Of a DNA stretch of 64,000 bases, positions 1 to 12,591 are shown piece by piece. The position numbers and the translations under genes were made by a program. The DNA is from Cristatella mucedo (taxonomy: Eukaryota; Bryozoa; Phylactolaemata; Cristatellidae), in the NCBI GenBank assembly GCA_009760855.2, contig WPIO01000084.1, positions 1,746,501 through 1,810,500 of the forward strand, given 5' to 3'. Numbering within the stretch: position 1 is the first letter of the stretch; each line of letters begins with the position of its first letter. The notes under the pieces were generated by a model, which saw only the letters and a list, made by a program, of their open reading frames with translations, was not told the DNA's origin and searched no databases.

Positions 1-1233
1 AGCAGCTTTTTCTATGTTTCTTGCCTTTAGTGGCAACAAGGCCGGGTCCTTTCTTGCCTATACTTGGCTTCAGGGCCGTCTGCCTAGGTTCGAATAAATG
101 AATTAAGCACAAGCCAAAGTTTGGCACCAAAACTGTGATTTTCACTGCATGTATCACTGCAAAATGCACTTATTGGTGCTGTCACTTGGGCTGCACTTCC
201 TGTGGCGGCCGTCCAAGAATGACTTGCTCGGCATCCTGTAAAATAAAATGCTCTACCTGGGCTTATCGATATGGTGCTAGATGTCAGTGTCATCGAAATG
301 CTGTTTTTGACATCTGCAGTTTGCCTATCTTTTGATTAATTCCGAAGACGTGTAGGTCATTGTATAGTTGAGATCGTGTTGATGTGTAGAAACTGTCTAC
401 CTACCGGGATCTTTAGTCACCACCCTGGATGATCAAATGCCATGAGCCACGTGACTAGTCCCAGTAGTAGGTCATTCAAATGCGGCCAAATTGCAGAGAC
501 TACAGTTTTTGCCTCTTCACTTTTAAGATCGCTGTGTTTGCAGAGACTTTCGTTCTTGTGCTTGTCTCTGTGTCTGCAATTTGTCTCGTCCTTTGTCAGG
601 TGGCAGCTCACTTGTTGAAGCTCTACTTGGCAGATATGCGTGCTAGTGGCTATACACTAGTGGGAATGGAGCAGACTGCAAACAGTGTATGCCTCACTGA
701 CTACGTATTTCAAAACAGGACCGTTCTTCTCCTGGGGTAAGATGGCATGGCATGATCCTCCCGGGCAGACCGCGTCTTTCTTCGTGCAATCGGTTTTTAC
801 TTTCTTCTTTCTTCATGCTATCGGCTTGAATGTGTTATATATTATCGGATTGAATGTGTCCTTTTTTTACACAGAGTTAATTTGGTTGAAAAGTAAGATA
901 AAAAAGTGTTTATTCGGGTTTGTCGCCCTATAATGACTGCATGTAATGTGTTGATGATTTCTATTGATGTGAGAAATGGCCGATTTTTGCTGGACATACG
1001 CAGGGACTTGGTTAGGTTGGCCGTTGGTACATATTCTTGAGTGCCATACTTATTGCCGTAGGACTGTCGGTGCATGTGTGTTCAGCTCTGTTTGTGTTTC
1101 GTAGCGTTTTTCTTCCTGCTGGGCCCTTCGCATACCGATTGTAATAAGCTAGAGGAGCTGCTAGAGGAGGGTATCAGCTGAGAGTATCGCTTGTGTGCCT
1201 TGTTTCTTGTTATCTATGCCGCCAACAGAATTG

Positions 1234-1560
1234 TTATCCACGTGAACGGCTGCTTCCTAGCTGACCTTCGTTTAATGCCGCTGTGCCGGTGTCGCGTTTG
1301 GTTGCTGCAGTAACGAGAAAACCGGCATCCCGGCAGACATCATTCAGGAGCTCGACGCGTGCATACAGATCCCTCAGCAGGGCGTCATTCGCTCCTTGAA
1401 CGTGCACGTCTGCGGGGCGATTGCTGTCTGGGAGTATAGGCGGCAAATGTTGCTTGGACTGACTCGAGGCTGAATCGAGCTGAATCATTTCCCCTCGTGG
1501 CGTCCTGCTCCGGCACATGCTTTCTTTGTGACCAGCATTGCAGAGTTTATAGATTTCCAA
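1234..1560 (-). CDS. Hypothetical ORF, 108 codons
   Basis: Reads with balanced composition, for example [20 protein letters not shown] then [19 protein letters not shown]. The base composition is richer in GC than its surroundings. I do not recognise it. It could be an exon of a gene on the minus strand (a gtcagc donor is available at its end) or chance. Confidence 0.25.
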   Translation of the reverse strand: MEIYKLCNAGHKESMCRSRTPRGEMIQLDSASSQSKQHLPPILPDSNRPADVHVQGANDALLRDLYARVELLNDVCRDAGFLVTAATKRDTGTAALNEGQLGSSRSRG

Positions 1561-2604
1561 AGCTTGTGGCAGTGTGCTTGCACTTGGGCAGCTGCTTCTT
1601 TTTTTGGTGTCGATTTTTTACCCATCTATTGTTTATCTACATTGGAGGCACGATGCTGTACCTTGGAGCAATAGATGTGCAATGCTGTGCCTTGAACCGG
1701 AAGCCAGAATGCACCAGGACGTGGGCGCTTGCATGCACTTGCACACGCATACAGACACACATGTGCGAACATGTCCTTGATGTTGTGACCAGCATCACTC
1801 AAGCAAGCCAAGCTTACTGACGTGTAAAGGCAGTTTCGCTCGCGATTCTTATCTTTGCTAGTTGTAAATGAAATGTGCGCAAACGAAATCTTTGCTTTGT
1901 GATTCCCACTAGATTGAAGCGTGATTCCCACTAGGCTGAAGCCAGCACAGCTGTGCATTTGCAGTCACTCACTCGAACGTGCCTTTTCATCAGTTTTGTT
2001 TGGTTTGGCCAAAGTAACACCATTGTAATTCTATCGCGGCCTATCGGTATCGCACTGAGAAGGTTGTGAGCTGCATACACAGACTCGAATATGACAATCC
2101 GGTATCCTTTGGTAGCCCTTTTAGCCCCCCCCCCACACCACCCCTGTACCCTGCCAGAAACATTCGTGTCTCTGTACTAGCAGCACTGGCAGCTCCTCCT
2201 GTGTGTGAGAGCTCCCAGTCACTCTGTCGACGTGTCGAGTGCTCGAGTCTTCATTTCATTGGCCGCTTCCATATATTAAGTACATCTTTGACTTTGTTCA
2301 TGTTTTTGATGTAGTCTTTCTTTACTCGTTTGAATGAGGTCCCACTTCCGTCGTGGTCCCACATGCTCAGCAGAATCTCGCTGCTCGTTCGCAAAATTTT
2401 CTTCCGTTCCTCCAGATTCTCCTAAAAGAGATGTAGAGCTTCCAGCGTGAACAGACTTCTAGTTGGAGCACATCCGTGTTTGTGTCATTTTTATTGGTCC
2501 ATGCGGCCCGTAGCGTTTAAACCACTTAAATACGCTGCAGTGGCTAGAACTTATATATCAAAGGTGAAATTAAAGGGCGTTGCTTCAGGCGGTAGAGAAA
2601 TTCA
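1561..2604. other. No recognised feature
   Basis: Also true of 1-1233. Open frames are short and unlike known proteins. A direct repeat gtgattcccactag occurs twice at about 1900 and 1920. Confidence 0.5.
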
Positions 2605-2730
2605 AGGTTAGCTATTCGAACAGCCTCATTTGTCTAGCGGCAGAAGAGCCTTAAAGACTTTCGCCACCGCTTGCAGAGGGCAATAAAGTATCGCTCACTG
2701 AGGGGCAGAGATAGCGCGGTACCCCTGGGC
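2605..2730 (-). mobile_element. SINE-B, partial
   Basis: Minus-strand reading contains tctgcaagcggtggcgaaag, aaggctcttctgccgctaga and caaatgaggctgttcgaata. The head is decayed. Confidence 0.65.
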
Positions 2731-5256
2731 TAAGACCCCTGATACAAGCCAATGATGCAATCCTGAAAACATAGCAAGCACCGATGACTTCATATCCTGT
2801 AGACGTCAAGATATTTGTTCTACAGACGTGGTCTCGTATTTTAGTGTGCCGCTGACAGGGTATTTCTTGGAGGTGCAACTAATTGAATGTTATTCATTAT
2901 TGGGATAAAGTAGCTTTATTTTCCGTCACAATTTCGTGTTCACGTTCTCTGCAGAGGTAGTTGGCCGTTAATATCCTCGCGTTTTACTTGCTACCTTTTG
3001 TTCTTCTGAGAAAATCAAAGGAATTCTCAAATTTCTGTATTAAATATCCCTTAATAATTAATGTATAGAATAACAGTTGGTCATTTTATGTAGTAACCTT
3101 AGAAAACTAAATCCATGTAGGCTGTTAACAACTCACTGCAAGATAATTAAAAACCAAGGATTAATGACATACATGATATAATGCTTAGACAAAGCGTGCA
3201 AAGCACAAAAGAAGACACTGGTCCTCCGATTAGTAGGACTTCTAGATAGCAACATGCATAAATCATGCCCGCGTAAGCACGCAAAGCAAGAAACAAGTTC
3301 ACTGCGGCTCTAGGAAAGCAAAGCGCAATAGATGCGGCTGAGGCGTAAGTCACAAGAAATCACTCCAGGTGGTAATGGAAGCCGCCATTGTGGATCTTTT
3401 GTGCATGCGAACTGAAGGTCTGGTCACCAAAAGATATCAATTTTAGTGTAAACTAGGACGGAATGGAAGCCGAGAAGCTGGTAATGTGTAGCACACTGGA
3501 GGAGCAAGGTCATAATTCCCAAATGATCAGATGCACAGTAAGGTGTGGCAATACGAGTCGATTAGGTATGACGACGGGAGAAAATTTATTTAAAATTGTA
3601 GTCCTTTTATATTTGTGGAGGCTTAAACGTGAGCATAGAGACTGAAAGAGTGCAAGCATTTTGGAACACGTGGTATAAGGTGGGCAATGTTTATTGAAAT
3701 CGCGTAATTAGCAGAGGGGATTCCTAGTGCAGAGAACTTACAGAGTCGGAAAATTCAAAGACGAGGCTGAGATTGCTACCTGGTCGACAATAAATTATCA
3801 AAATCATAGTAAACTTGATACTAGATACTAGACAGAGATTCAAAAGTGTCGCTAGCAGGATTCGAGAAAGGTGTAAAGTTATAATAGGCGCTAGCTAAAA
3901 TGGCCACATTTTTACCAGTTTTTAACAATCTCTGGGAACAAAAAAGCTAAGCCTTGCGGGGGGGGGGGGGGAGGGGCACCATCAATGATAGCCTATGAAT
4001 GATATGCTTAGTTGACATGGGCCAATACAGGGTCACGACCCTACTGGCAAACTCACGTACTGAATGCAATAGAAAGTTGATTTTCAAAAAATTCGTTCTC
4101 ACGCGAAATGAGCACGCAGCTGTGAGGAAGTGTTGGCGTGTCATCGCCATCACGCGGTTCCCCCTCCCCTCATAACGTGCTCGGACGACAGCTACTACGT
4201 CAGTCTGTACGCTCGCTCGCTTTTGTCGCTGTATACGATACAATACAGCCGTCGTCGATCACGCAAAAACTCCCTTGAGGGGGCTTCGCTCTTCGTTGTG
4301 CCGCCATTTCGCGCCCACGAGCCCCTACTGAAGTACCCCCCCCCCGAAGTTTTGGATGGGACGTAATTGACCTATAACGTAAAAATACATAGAAAACTCA
4401 ACTAATGCTTGAGGTACAACGTCGGTTCAACTAAACCGACTCGTTGCGGCATATTCGCAGGATCTCGCTCGACTTGGCACTGGCGTCGGCCGTGGCTACG
4501 GTCGGCTAAGCCTATGAAACAATGTGTCTAGGTCAAACAAACAATGACCCCTGCTTGCCGTCATTCTGTCGTGCGAATCGCAAGAATGAAGGCTCATTTA
4601 AAGTCAATGTGAGCTCCTTACAGACTGACCTGAGGATTTTTAGCTTCCAGTTTGCCACTTCTCATAGAATCAGATTAAAAAACAAAGGACAAGAAAAACA
4701 ACCGAGAGTGTGAGGCATTACACTTACTGGGTGATTCAGATCTTTTGAAGATTTGAAACGTGTATTAATGCAGTTAAGTGCACTTTCGTACGCCAATTCA
4801 CCCAAATCGCACACTTTACTATTGGCGTTTTCAAAGAAGTTGTCCCGTGTTCTGCTTTTAACTTTTCTTTAAGGCTCTTCGAATGATGCTTATTTTTTTA
4901 AATCTTTCAGATATCTCTGAGCATTGATTAGGAGTGAAGAGGGAAATTAAGTTGTACTTTACAGTGAATTTCTTGCAAAGTAAGCAGGGGGCGCTACTGC
5001 AGAGGCGTGATGTAAGAATCAGTAATTGTCCTTACCTCTAGGTTTTCTAACAAAATGAGGTATTGAAAATAGATATCCCTTGACCAGCTGGTTTTTGCCT
5101 TCAATTGAGTCAACCTGGGTAGCCTGTCTTTTATGGAAGCACGCCAATTGGCGCTGCAGTCCGGTGTAAATTGTCGTTCCTACAATCCATTCACCTCACT
5201 GTCATGGATCGTTGTAATCAGCTATCCTTAGTTCTAACACGCACTTTATGAACGAT
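2731..5256. other. Downstream of CATSPER2, nothing recognised
   Basis: Only a poly-G run at 3958-3971 stands out. No gene similarity seen. Confidence 0.5.
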
Positions 5257-5611
5257 TCACCTCGTCCAGATCTGCGGCTCTGGTTGCATGGTTTGAACCG
5301 CGAGCTTCTGCTCCTGCACTTTGCGAAGGCCTCTCGGCAACATGATGACGTGCAGGCGGCACATCCCCGATCCCCAGCACGGTAACGGAGAACCGCTGAA
5401 TTCTCTCGCGGATAAGCGAGGGTGTGTCTGCAAAGAATTGATTTGAAAACAAGTTTTTTCCCCGCCACTGAGCTCACCCGTTTGGCAGGGTGTCAGCCGG
5501 TGACCAGAGTCTGTCAAACTGCCGAGCTGTAACAAAAAATCTGCTGCGACTGAAGCGACAGTCGGATTTCCGTCGTTTTCGGGAGCTCCCCAGAGAGACA
5601 TCGTAACGCTG

Positions 5612-5730
5612 CTAAGAAGGGAAGATCAAGTCGTCCTCCGAGTCAGTCAAGCCAACTGACCAATTTCTATCTACAAACTGCACACGTAGCTTCGATGCTC
5701 TGAGTAGCATTGTGGCTTCAGCAAATAGGT
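5612..5730 (-). CDS. CATSPER2: CATSPER2 exon 5, terminal (tentative)
   Basis: The acceptor is cctcttcacag and the phase matches exon 4, with an 96-bp intron between. It encodes LFAEATMLLRASKLRV and ends TDSEDDLIFPS then TAG. The acidic run before FPS is loosely like the DQDDRVWP stretch of human CatSper2. Human CatSper2 continues well past that point, so this stop may be premature or another 3' exon may exist near 5257-5438. Confidence 0.5.
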
Positions 5731-8700
5731 CTGTGAAGAGGATCAACGAGCAGAATGGGCAGCATGTTGTGCTGAGTAACCTATCAATGTCTTGTGCGCT
5801 TTGCCGATGTGCCGATCTCTATTTACCAATCGGGTTGGCGTCTTCTGCTTTCGAAGCAGCCGACGCTCCGAAGCTCCGGCGATCCATCGAAATCGAACGA
5901 CCGGGCGCCACTTTCGTCAAATCTTCAGCTTTGCGGTTGATTTCTTGAACTTCAAAGCTAACGACCTGTACAAACATACACGGGTGCACATTTAGGATGC
6001 CTTTTCATTTGGTCTTCCGTGAAGGAGAGTGCATTCTCAAAAGGGACTCACGTGTTGTTCGAGTTCTTGTCGTATCTGAATGAAGTTATTGACAAGTATA
6101 GCAACAAATAGATTTCCCATAATGTAGCAGCCTGCCACTAACCATCCAATCACGTAGAATCCAGCAGCAGTAGGGTCTACTACCTGCAAGATCAAGTACA
6201 AGATCCGAACCCAAAATTGGCCGGAACAAAAGACCAGAACTTTTGTACGCTAGCCAAGCTTTTCAAACTTTCCGGCAGCTCATTTCCGGCAGCGAAGCTA
6301 TAATTCTGCAGGGCGTCAAGCCTAAAAAATATATAATTCATTTATATAGCGCCCCAAGAGAACTTAATCTCTATTCAGGCGCTTCACATATGCCTCGGGG
6401 CTCGAGCCCACGACCTCAGTCAGACCTTGGTCGAGGCGAGCACCTTATCCACTGGACCAAACCAGCTTGGCAAGTTCCGGTCCGGGTTTTAGAGCTCAGT
6501 TCACTCCTCCGAGTCGGCGCTGCTGGGAGGTATGTATGCACCTTCTTGGGACTTCGGCATTCGCTTGTTTTCTGGAGCTTCCGTCATCGTTTGATACTAA
6601 TGATCACCAAGTCCTTCTTAGGAGCCTCTCATCACATCTAGGTAACATTTGCACTGCACTGCGAAGGTTTAGGTCCTATCTCAGAGCGAAACTCCAGAGC
6701 ATTGACTTAAAACGGGCTAGTCATCCGAGGAGCCTCTATAGTACCATCTACCCCAGGACTCAGTGCTTTGTCAACTTATTTCACAATTTTACTCATCCTC
6801 CTGCCGATGCAATCGCCAAGCACAATCTAGGCTTTCATTCCTATGCAGATGATACACGGCTGTGCCTTCGCTCTGATCCCTTCCCACCTCCAAGTATGCT
6901 GACCTCCTTGCCTTCAGGTGTGTTAAACTCTCTCAACTCCGTTGCTGCATGTGTTGCTGACATACGCAGGTGGATGGCAGCAAACTTTCTTAAATTGAGC
7001 AATGATAAAACAACTTAACTAGTTATGGAAAAACCTATTCTTACTCAGAAATTGGAAATCTCTGCCACCATATCTCCTACACTATCCGCATGCTACCTGG
7101 GTGTTCTGTTCCAAATTGGGCTTCACTTGCCGACCACATCAAATCCACAGTAAAGTCTGCCTATTTTCACTTATGTTACAATGCAAAAATCTTAGGCTGT
7201 CATACAATCGTTTTACTATTATTATATTGTCATTAGTAATAGTACTTTAAAGCATCTTTCCGAATCTGGAATGTATCCACGTGCTTCAACTGGTTTATAG
7301 CAAACCAGCAATACAAACAGCAAAAATACGAAAACATAGCATCGGGAGGCCTACCAATTAATAAAAGTTAAAACAAATGCATACGCAAAAGCGCTCGATA
7401 ATTCTTGCTCAATACTAACAATGCTACTTCCTTTGATTCGGTTTTTAGTTATTTATTCCATTCATTGTTGTGCGCCCTTGATCCCCAAAGCAGTTTTTTT
7501 TACTAAACAGTTGGTGTGCATACCTTTGCAAAGTCAGTGTAAGTGAAGAACCAATGATCTTGTGTGAACAAGCGAAAAAGGATGATTGAAGCACCTCCCA
7601 CTGAAGACATGTACTCTTTGAAGTTCAAGTCAGTCCTGGGAGATTCTGCGTAGACGTCCAAGAATGACACTCCGGCAATGGCGAAATTGAATCCCATTAT
7701 AATCAGAAGCAGAGACACGAAAATCAGCCCTTTTGCAGCCTTCGTTATGGCGAAAGTGATGAGCTGAACCCTTGAAAATCTATTGGCAAACGAGTTCCTA
7801 TTGTAATGTACATTATGAAACTATATTTTTCTGACAAAAATCCATAAAACTATTGACTGCGTTGGAAAAATCGGGACCCGGCGATGTTGAAAAGGAAGTG
7901 TGCTCCTGTAATATTTTATTTTCAAACTCCTACGCAATGCTTCATCATAGCAAAAAATAAATAATGGATGGCATCATTAGCAAAAAAATTGAGTTAATTT
8001 TGCTGTCAATTAATGATGTACACTAATAATATATTTGAATAGCACCTTCAAAGAACTTAATATCTTTCTAGGCACTTTACAGATACTGTTAAGGAAGCAC
8101 GATCGTTTGGATAGTGGTAGCTTGTACAATGTCAACAAGCATAACATGGTTAAAGGTGACACGCACAGGGTCAGCATGTAAATATCGTTAGTGGCAGCAT
8201 CCACAGTGACAGCACACATAAGCATGCAAAGGATAAATCACAAGGATCTACTAAATGCTTTGATAAATAGATGCGTTTTAGGTTCTTTTTAAATGTCGCC
8301 AAGTTAGGGGATGTAGTGACGTTGGTCGGGAGTTCCAGGTTTTGTGAGCATAGGAACTAAAGGCACGGTCTCCAAAGAATTTGAGGCTCGCGCGAGGTAT
8401 AGGTAAACGAGTTGATTCGGTAAAGCGGGTTATACGATGCCTAACCTGATAGGAGGAATAGTTTTGATAGGTAAGATAGAGCCAGAGAATAAAGGGACCT
8501 ACAAGTGAGTGACAGAACCTTGAAGTCGGTGTTATGGCAACTTCGCAGCTCACGACTGACAAGCCTGATTGCAGAGTATTGCACCAACTGTAACAGACAG
8601 ATTGCAAAGGTAAGCAGAGAGTAGACTGGCAAGCAGTGAGTTGCAGAAGTCGAGACGGGTTGTCACAAATGCAAGGAACAATTTGAATCTAGTAAACCTG

Positions 8701-10871
8701 TCTAAGCAAGCCCGAATTTTAGTAATGTTATGTAGCTGAAAGTAGGCAGACTTTACTGTAGAGCTGATGTGATCGTCTAGTGCAGCGGTTCTCAACCTGT
8801 GGGTCGCGACCCCTTTGGGGGTCGAACGACTATTTCACGTGGGTCGCCTAAGACCATCGGAAAGCACACAATTCCACATAGTGTACACAATAATTTTATG
8901 GTTGGGGGTCGCCACAACACGAGGAACTGTATTAAAGGGTCGTGGCACTGGGAGGGTTGAAAACCACTGGTCTAGTGCAAGGTTACTTTGGAACATGACG
9001 TCTAGTGCTCGTGCAGATGCAGCAGGAGATATGCCAGCAGAGCTGATTTTGAACGTTAAGCTTTCTCATTTCTGAGTCACACTAGGTTTGCCCATAACTA
9101 TTAGGTTGGAAGCCATTCAATGCTCATGAGCTAAATATATTTAATTCGATAAAAATTAGACACAAATATGCTCGTCTACATTTCCTGTATATGCTATGAC
9201 AAATACAAGTATTTTTCGGCACGCTTAAAAGTTCTTCAATCAACACAAATTCCGTTTCAAGATACCGTAAATAAATGAGAAAATGCCAAAAATGAATTTT
9301 GTTCTTTTATCCCGCTGTAAAAATGGCTTTTATTAGTGTTGGATTTCGGGGCTCATTGCCTTACTTTCACTTACATCACATTCCTAAAATTCGGGCTTGT
9401 TTAGATAGGGATACCACGTCTAAATTGGCCCATGTATTTGTGACATCCCGTCTTGACTTCTGTAAATCACTGCTTGCTGGTCAACCGGCCTGTGCAATCG
9501 CTTACAGCTTGTGCAAAACTCTGCAGCTAGGCTTGTCTGTCGTGATCTTCGCTGTTGCCACATCACACCACTTCTCGCCGAGCTGCATTGGCTACCAGTC
9601 AAGCAATGCATCGACTTCAAGGTTCTGTCACTCACTTTTAGGTCCCTTCATTCGCTTGCTCCAGCCTATCTATCAGATCTACTCTCCCATAAGGATTAGC
9701 ATCGTACCACCTGCTTTTCTTAAGCAAATTGTTAACTTACACCTCGTGGGAACCTCAAATCCTTTGGGGACCATGCCTTTAGTTCGCATGTTCCCAAAGC
9801 CAGGGACTCACTTCCTACTTTCGTCACGACATTTCCTGACTTGACCACATTTAAAAAAACCTAAAAACGCATCTTTTATCATAGCATTTAGTGGATCCCT
9901 GTGATTCAACCTTTATGTGCTTATGCGTGCTGACACTGTGCATGTTGCCACTACCCATACTTGCATGCTGACCTTGTGCAAGTCACCCCTAACCATGTTA
10001 TTCTTGTTGTTTACTGAGCATGCTACCATTTACCATTCCATGGTGTGTCCTTTGGAGCAGATATAAAGTGCCAAGAAAAAGATTGGGTTCTCTGAGGGTG
10101 CTTTATAAAATGTAATGTTGATATTAATATTATTCCAATGCTGTGGTTTTGTCAACAAATCACATCGCCAAACATTAAGCTTATTGTCATAATATACTCA
10201 TATTTTATGCTCATATGTTAATGCTTCGTTCGTCAAGAAGAACGGCCAGAAACCTTCGAGAAGAAACTATGTTCTATTTCGTGCCGGATCTGCGGCGATC
10301 GAAGTCTCGGCTTTCTCTTTGTTTTCTCTTTGCATTGAAATTCAATGTTCAACTACGACAGTGCGTTCTTCCATTTGCATTATACCCCTCGCAGGCTTTC
10401 CTCCGGCTGGTCACGGTTAGACTGAAAGGGTAGCCGTGAACTCCTTTAAAGTTATTTACTTTCAATTTACTTAAGTATGTGACCTGCATTCTGTCATTTG
10501 CATTTACATTTATGGACACTAAGAAGTATGCCGGTTAATTAACGCCTGCATAAATCTATAAATAGATACGCCTGCTTTTATAAATTAAACAGCATATTTA
10601 GTGGCATTTTAGACCTATAGGAAGGTATATAATTGAAATTCCGTTGCTAAACAGTGTACTTGCGTAATTTTGCCTTATGGCTGCAGGATCAATACAACTG
10701 GCTGCGATACCGAGGAAATAAAGGTTCAGAAAGTAAGTAAAACTGACAGACTGAGTTTCGCACAGCCTTATTTAAACCTGTGACTGCATATGTCTGCGTG
10801 TATTCATACATATGTTTACACGTATATAAGTTTACTGTATATACGATCACCGCATACATACATGCACCTAT

Positions 10872-10911
<40 letters not shown>

Positions 10912-12520
10912 GTTAATTTGAATTTAATTTAAAATAAAAATTAAATTAATTTAATCTAATTAATTCGTTTATTTAATTTGCTCTCAATTAAGAGCAAGCA
11001 CTCAAGCTTTGAGAAGTAGTTGACGCCGCCATGTAGATGTACAAAGCTGATCTTAAATTCCTTTTTCTTCCGAGCACCGGGTGACCTCTTCAGCTATAAA
11101 GAAATTCTCCACTTCAGCACAGGAGAACTATCTACGTATCGATCGTAAGATTCCATGCCGTACAGCAGCTTATCCACGCGACTACTAAAGCTACATATAT
11201 TGAGAATAACTTGCAGAGTATGGGCTGTGCTCTATTGTTTATTCCAATTTGTTTTATGCTTAACGTGTTGATATCGTGCCCAAGGCTGAATGCACAGAAA
11301 TTACTATCAAAAGTTACATTATAGATGCAATTTTATTTCTGCGTTGTATAGATATAAACTAAATAGACTTAATTTTAATGCTAGCGTTTTTGGATGCACA
11401 TACTTAAAAATCATCACTGGGACTTTTCGTTTCTAGATCATCGTCTTTATCGCAGTCGTCTGTAAGATTTAAAGCAGATGAGAATTGTTTCCAATAAAAC
11501 TTGACTTGAGCTGGCTTCTAGTTCTTTTTTAATTTCCTCTCGTTCTTGTCCAGACTACTCTGTCTAATCTTTGCTTTATCCTTTTCCCAATACAATCTGG
11601 TCGATATTTCTACCTGTGAGCAAAGTAAAGCAATTCTCTGAATTCAGAAATAAAAAATTGCTGGTGTGTTTGAAGTAGCATTGTATAAAAGGTCGCCCAT
11701 TTAGGAGTGAATCTTCCTTTAACTTATGTCTTGCAATTTGCCAATCTTGTTTGCTTCTGAAAGCTTTTCTATTCAGAAAACTGTCATCTTAATTTGTCCA
11801 AGCTATTTCTGGCTGCTAAAATGAGCATCCACAATTTTTCCAGAAATTCATACGCATTTTCCTTGACCTGACGATCGGCGTCATGAGCAGTTGGCTTGTC
11901 AACGCTTGAGGAAGTTCATTAAGTGGCCTAAGACTGACAGTGTGGCAGCAAATATATCGCAAAAATTTCAGGCTCGTTTAAGCAACATTATTAAAAACAG
12001 TAGTATTCTAGCTTCCGCTTGTAAACTCTGAACGAAATAAATATGGTTACATGCACTAAATTTTAGTGCGAAAGCAACTTCAGACTCATTCAAATGCAAA
12101 TTCAATATCGAGTGAAACAAAAAAGCGACTGGACAAGTTACTATACAAATTTAGCGTATAACAACATTCTTTGATAAAATAAAGGTTATAGAGCTATATT
12201 TAAGGACCATTCTTATATACATATATCTCTACTAACCCCTATTAATTAAAGCGAACAAGTTCGTCCGTCACGCGACAAGATGGTGACCATTACTTCCAGT
12301 AGTGACGTGTAATAGATGCGTAAACTTATGTAAAGTATTGTATAGATTCGGCGAAGCGAGTTCACAGGAATTAAGTTCTAGTTAAAGTGAGAAAGTCCAT
12401 CCATCAAGCGACAAGAAGGCACACTTCCGTCGTGCGGCAAGATGGCGCTGCGTTGTCTTCTGTGACCATACCAAGATTACTTCTACTATGACTAAGCGAA
12501 GCATGTCCACAGGCAATAGC

Positions 12521-12591
<71 letters not shown>

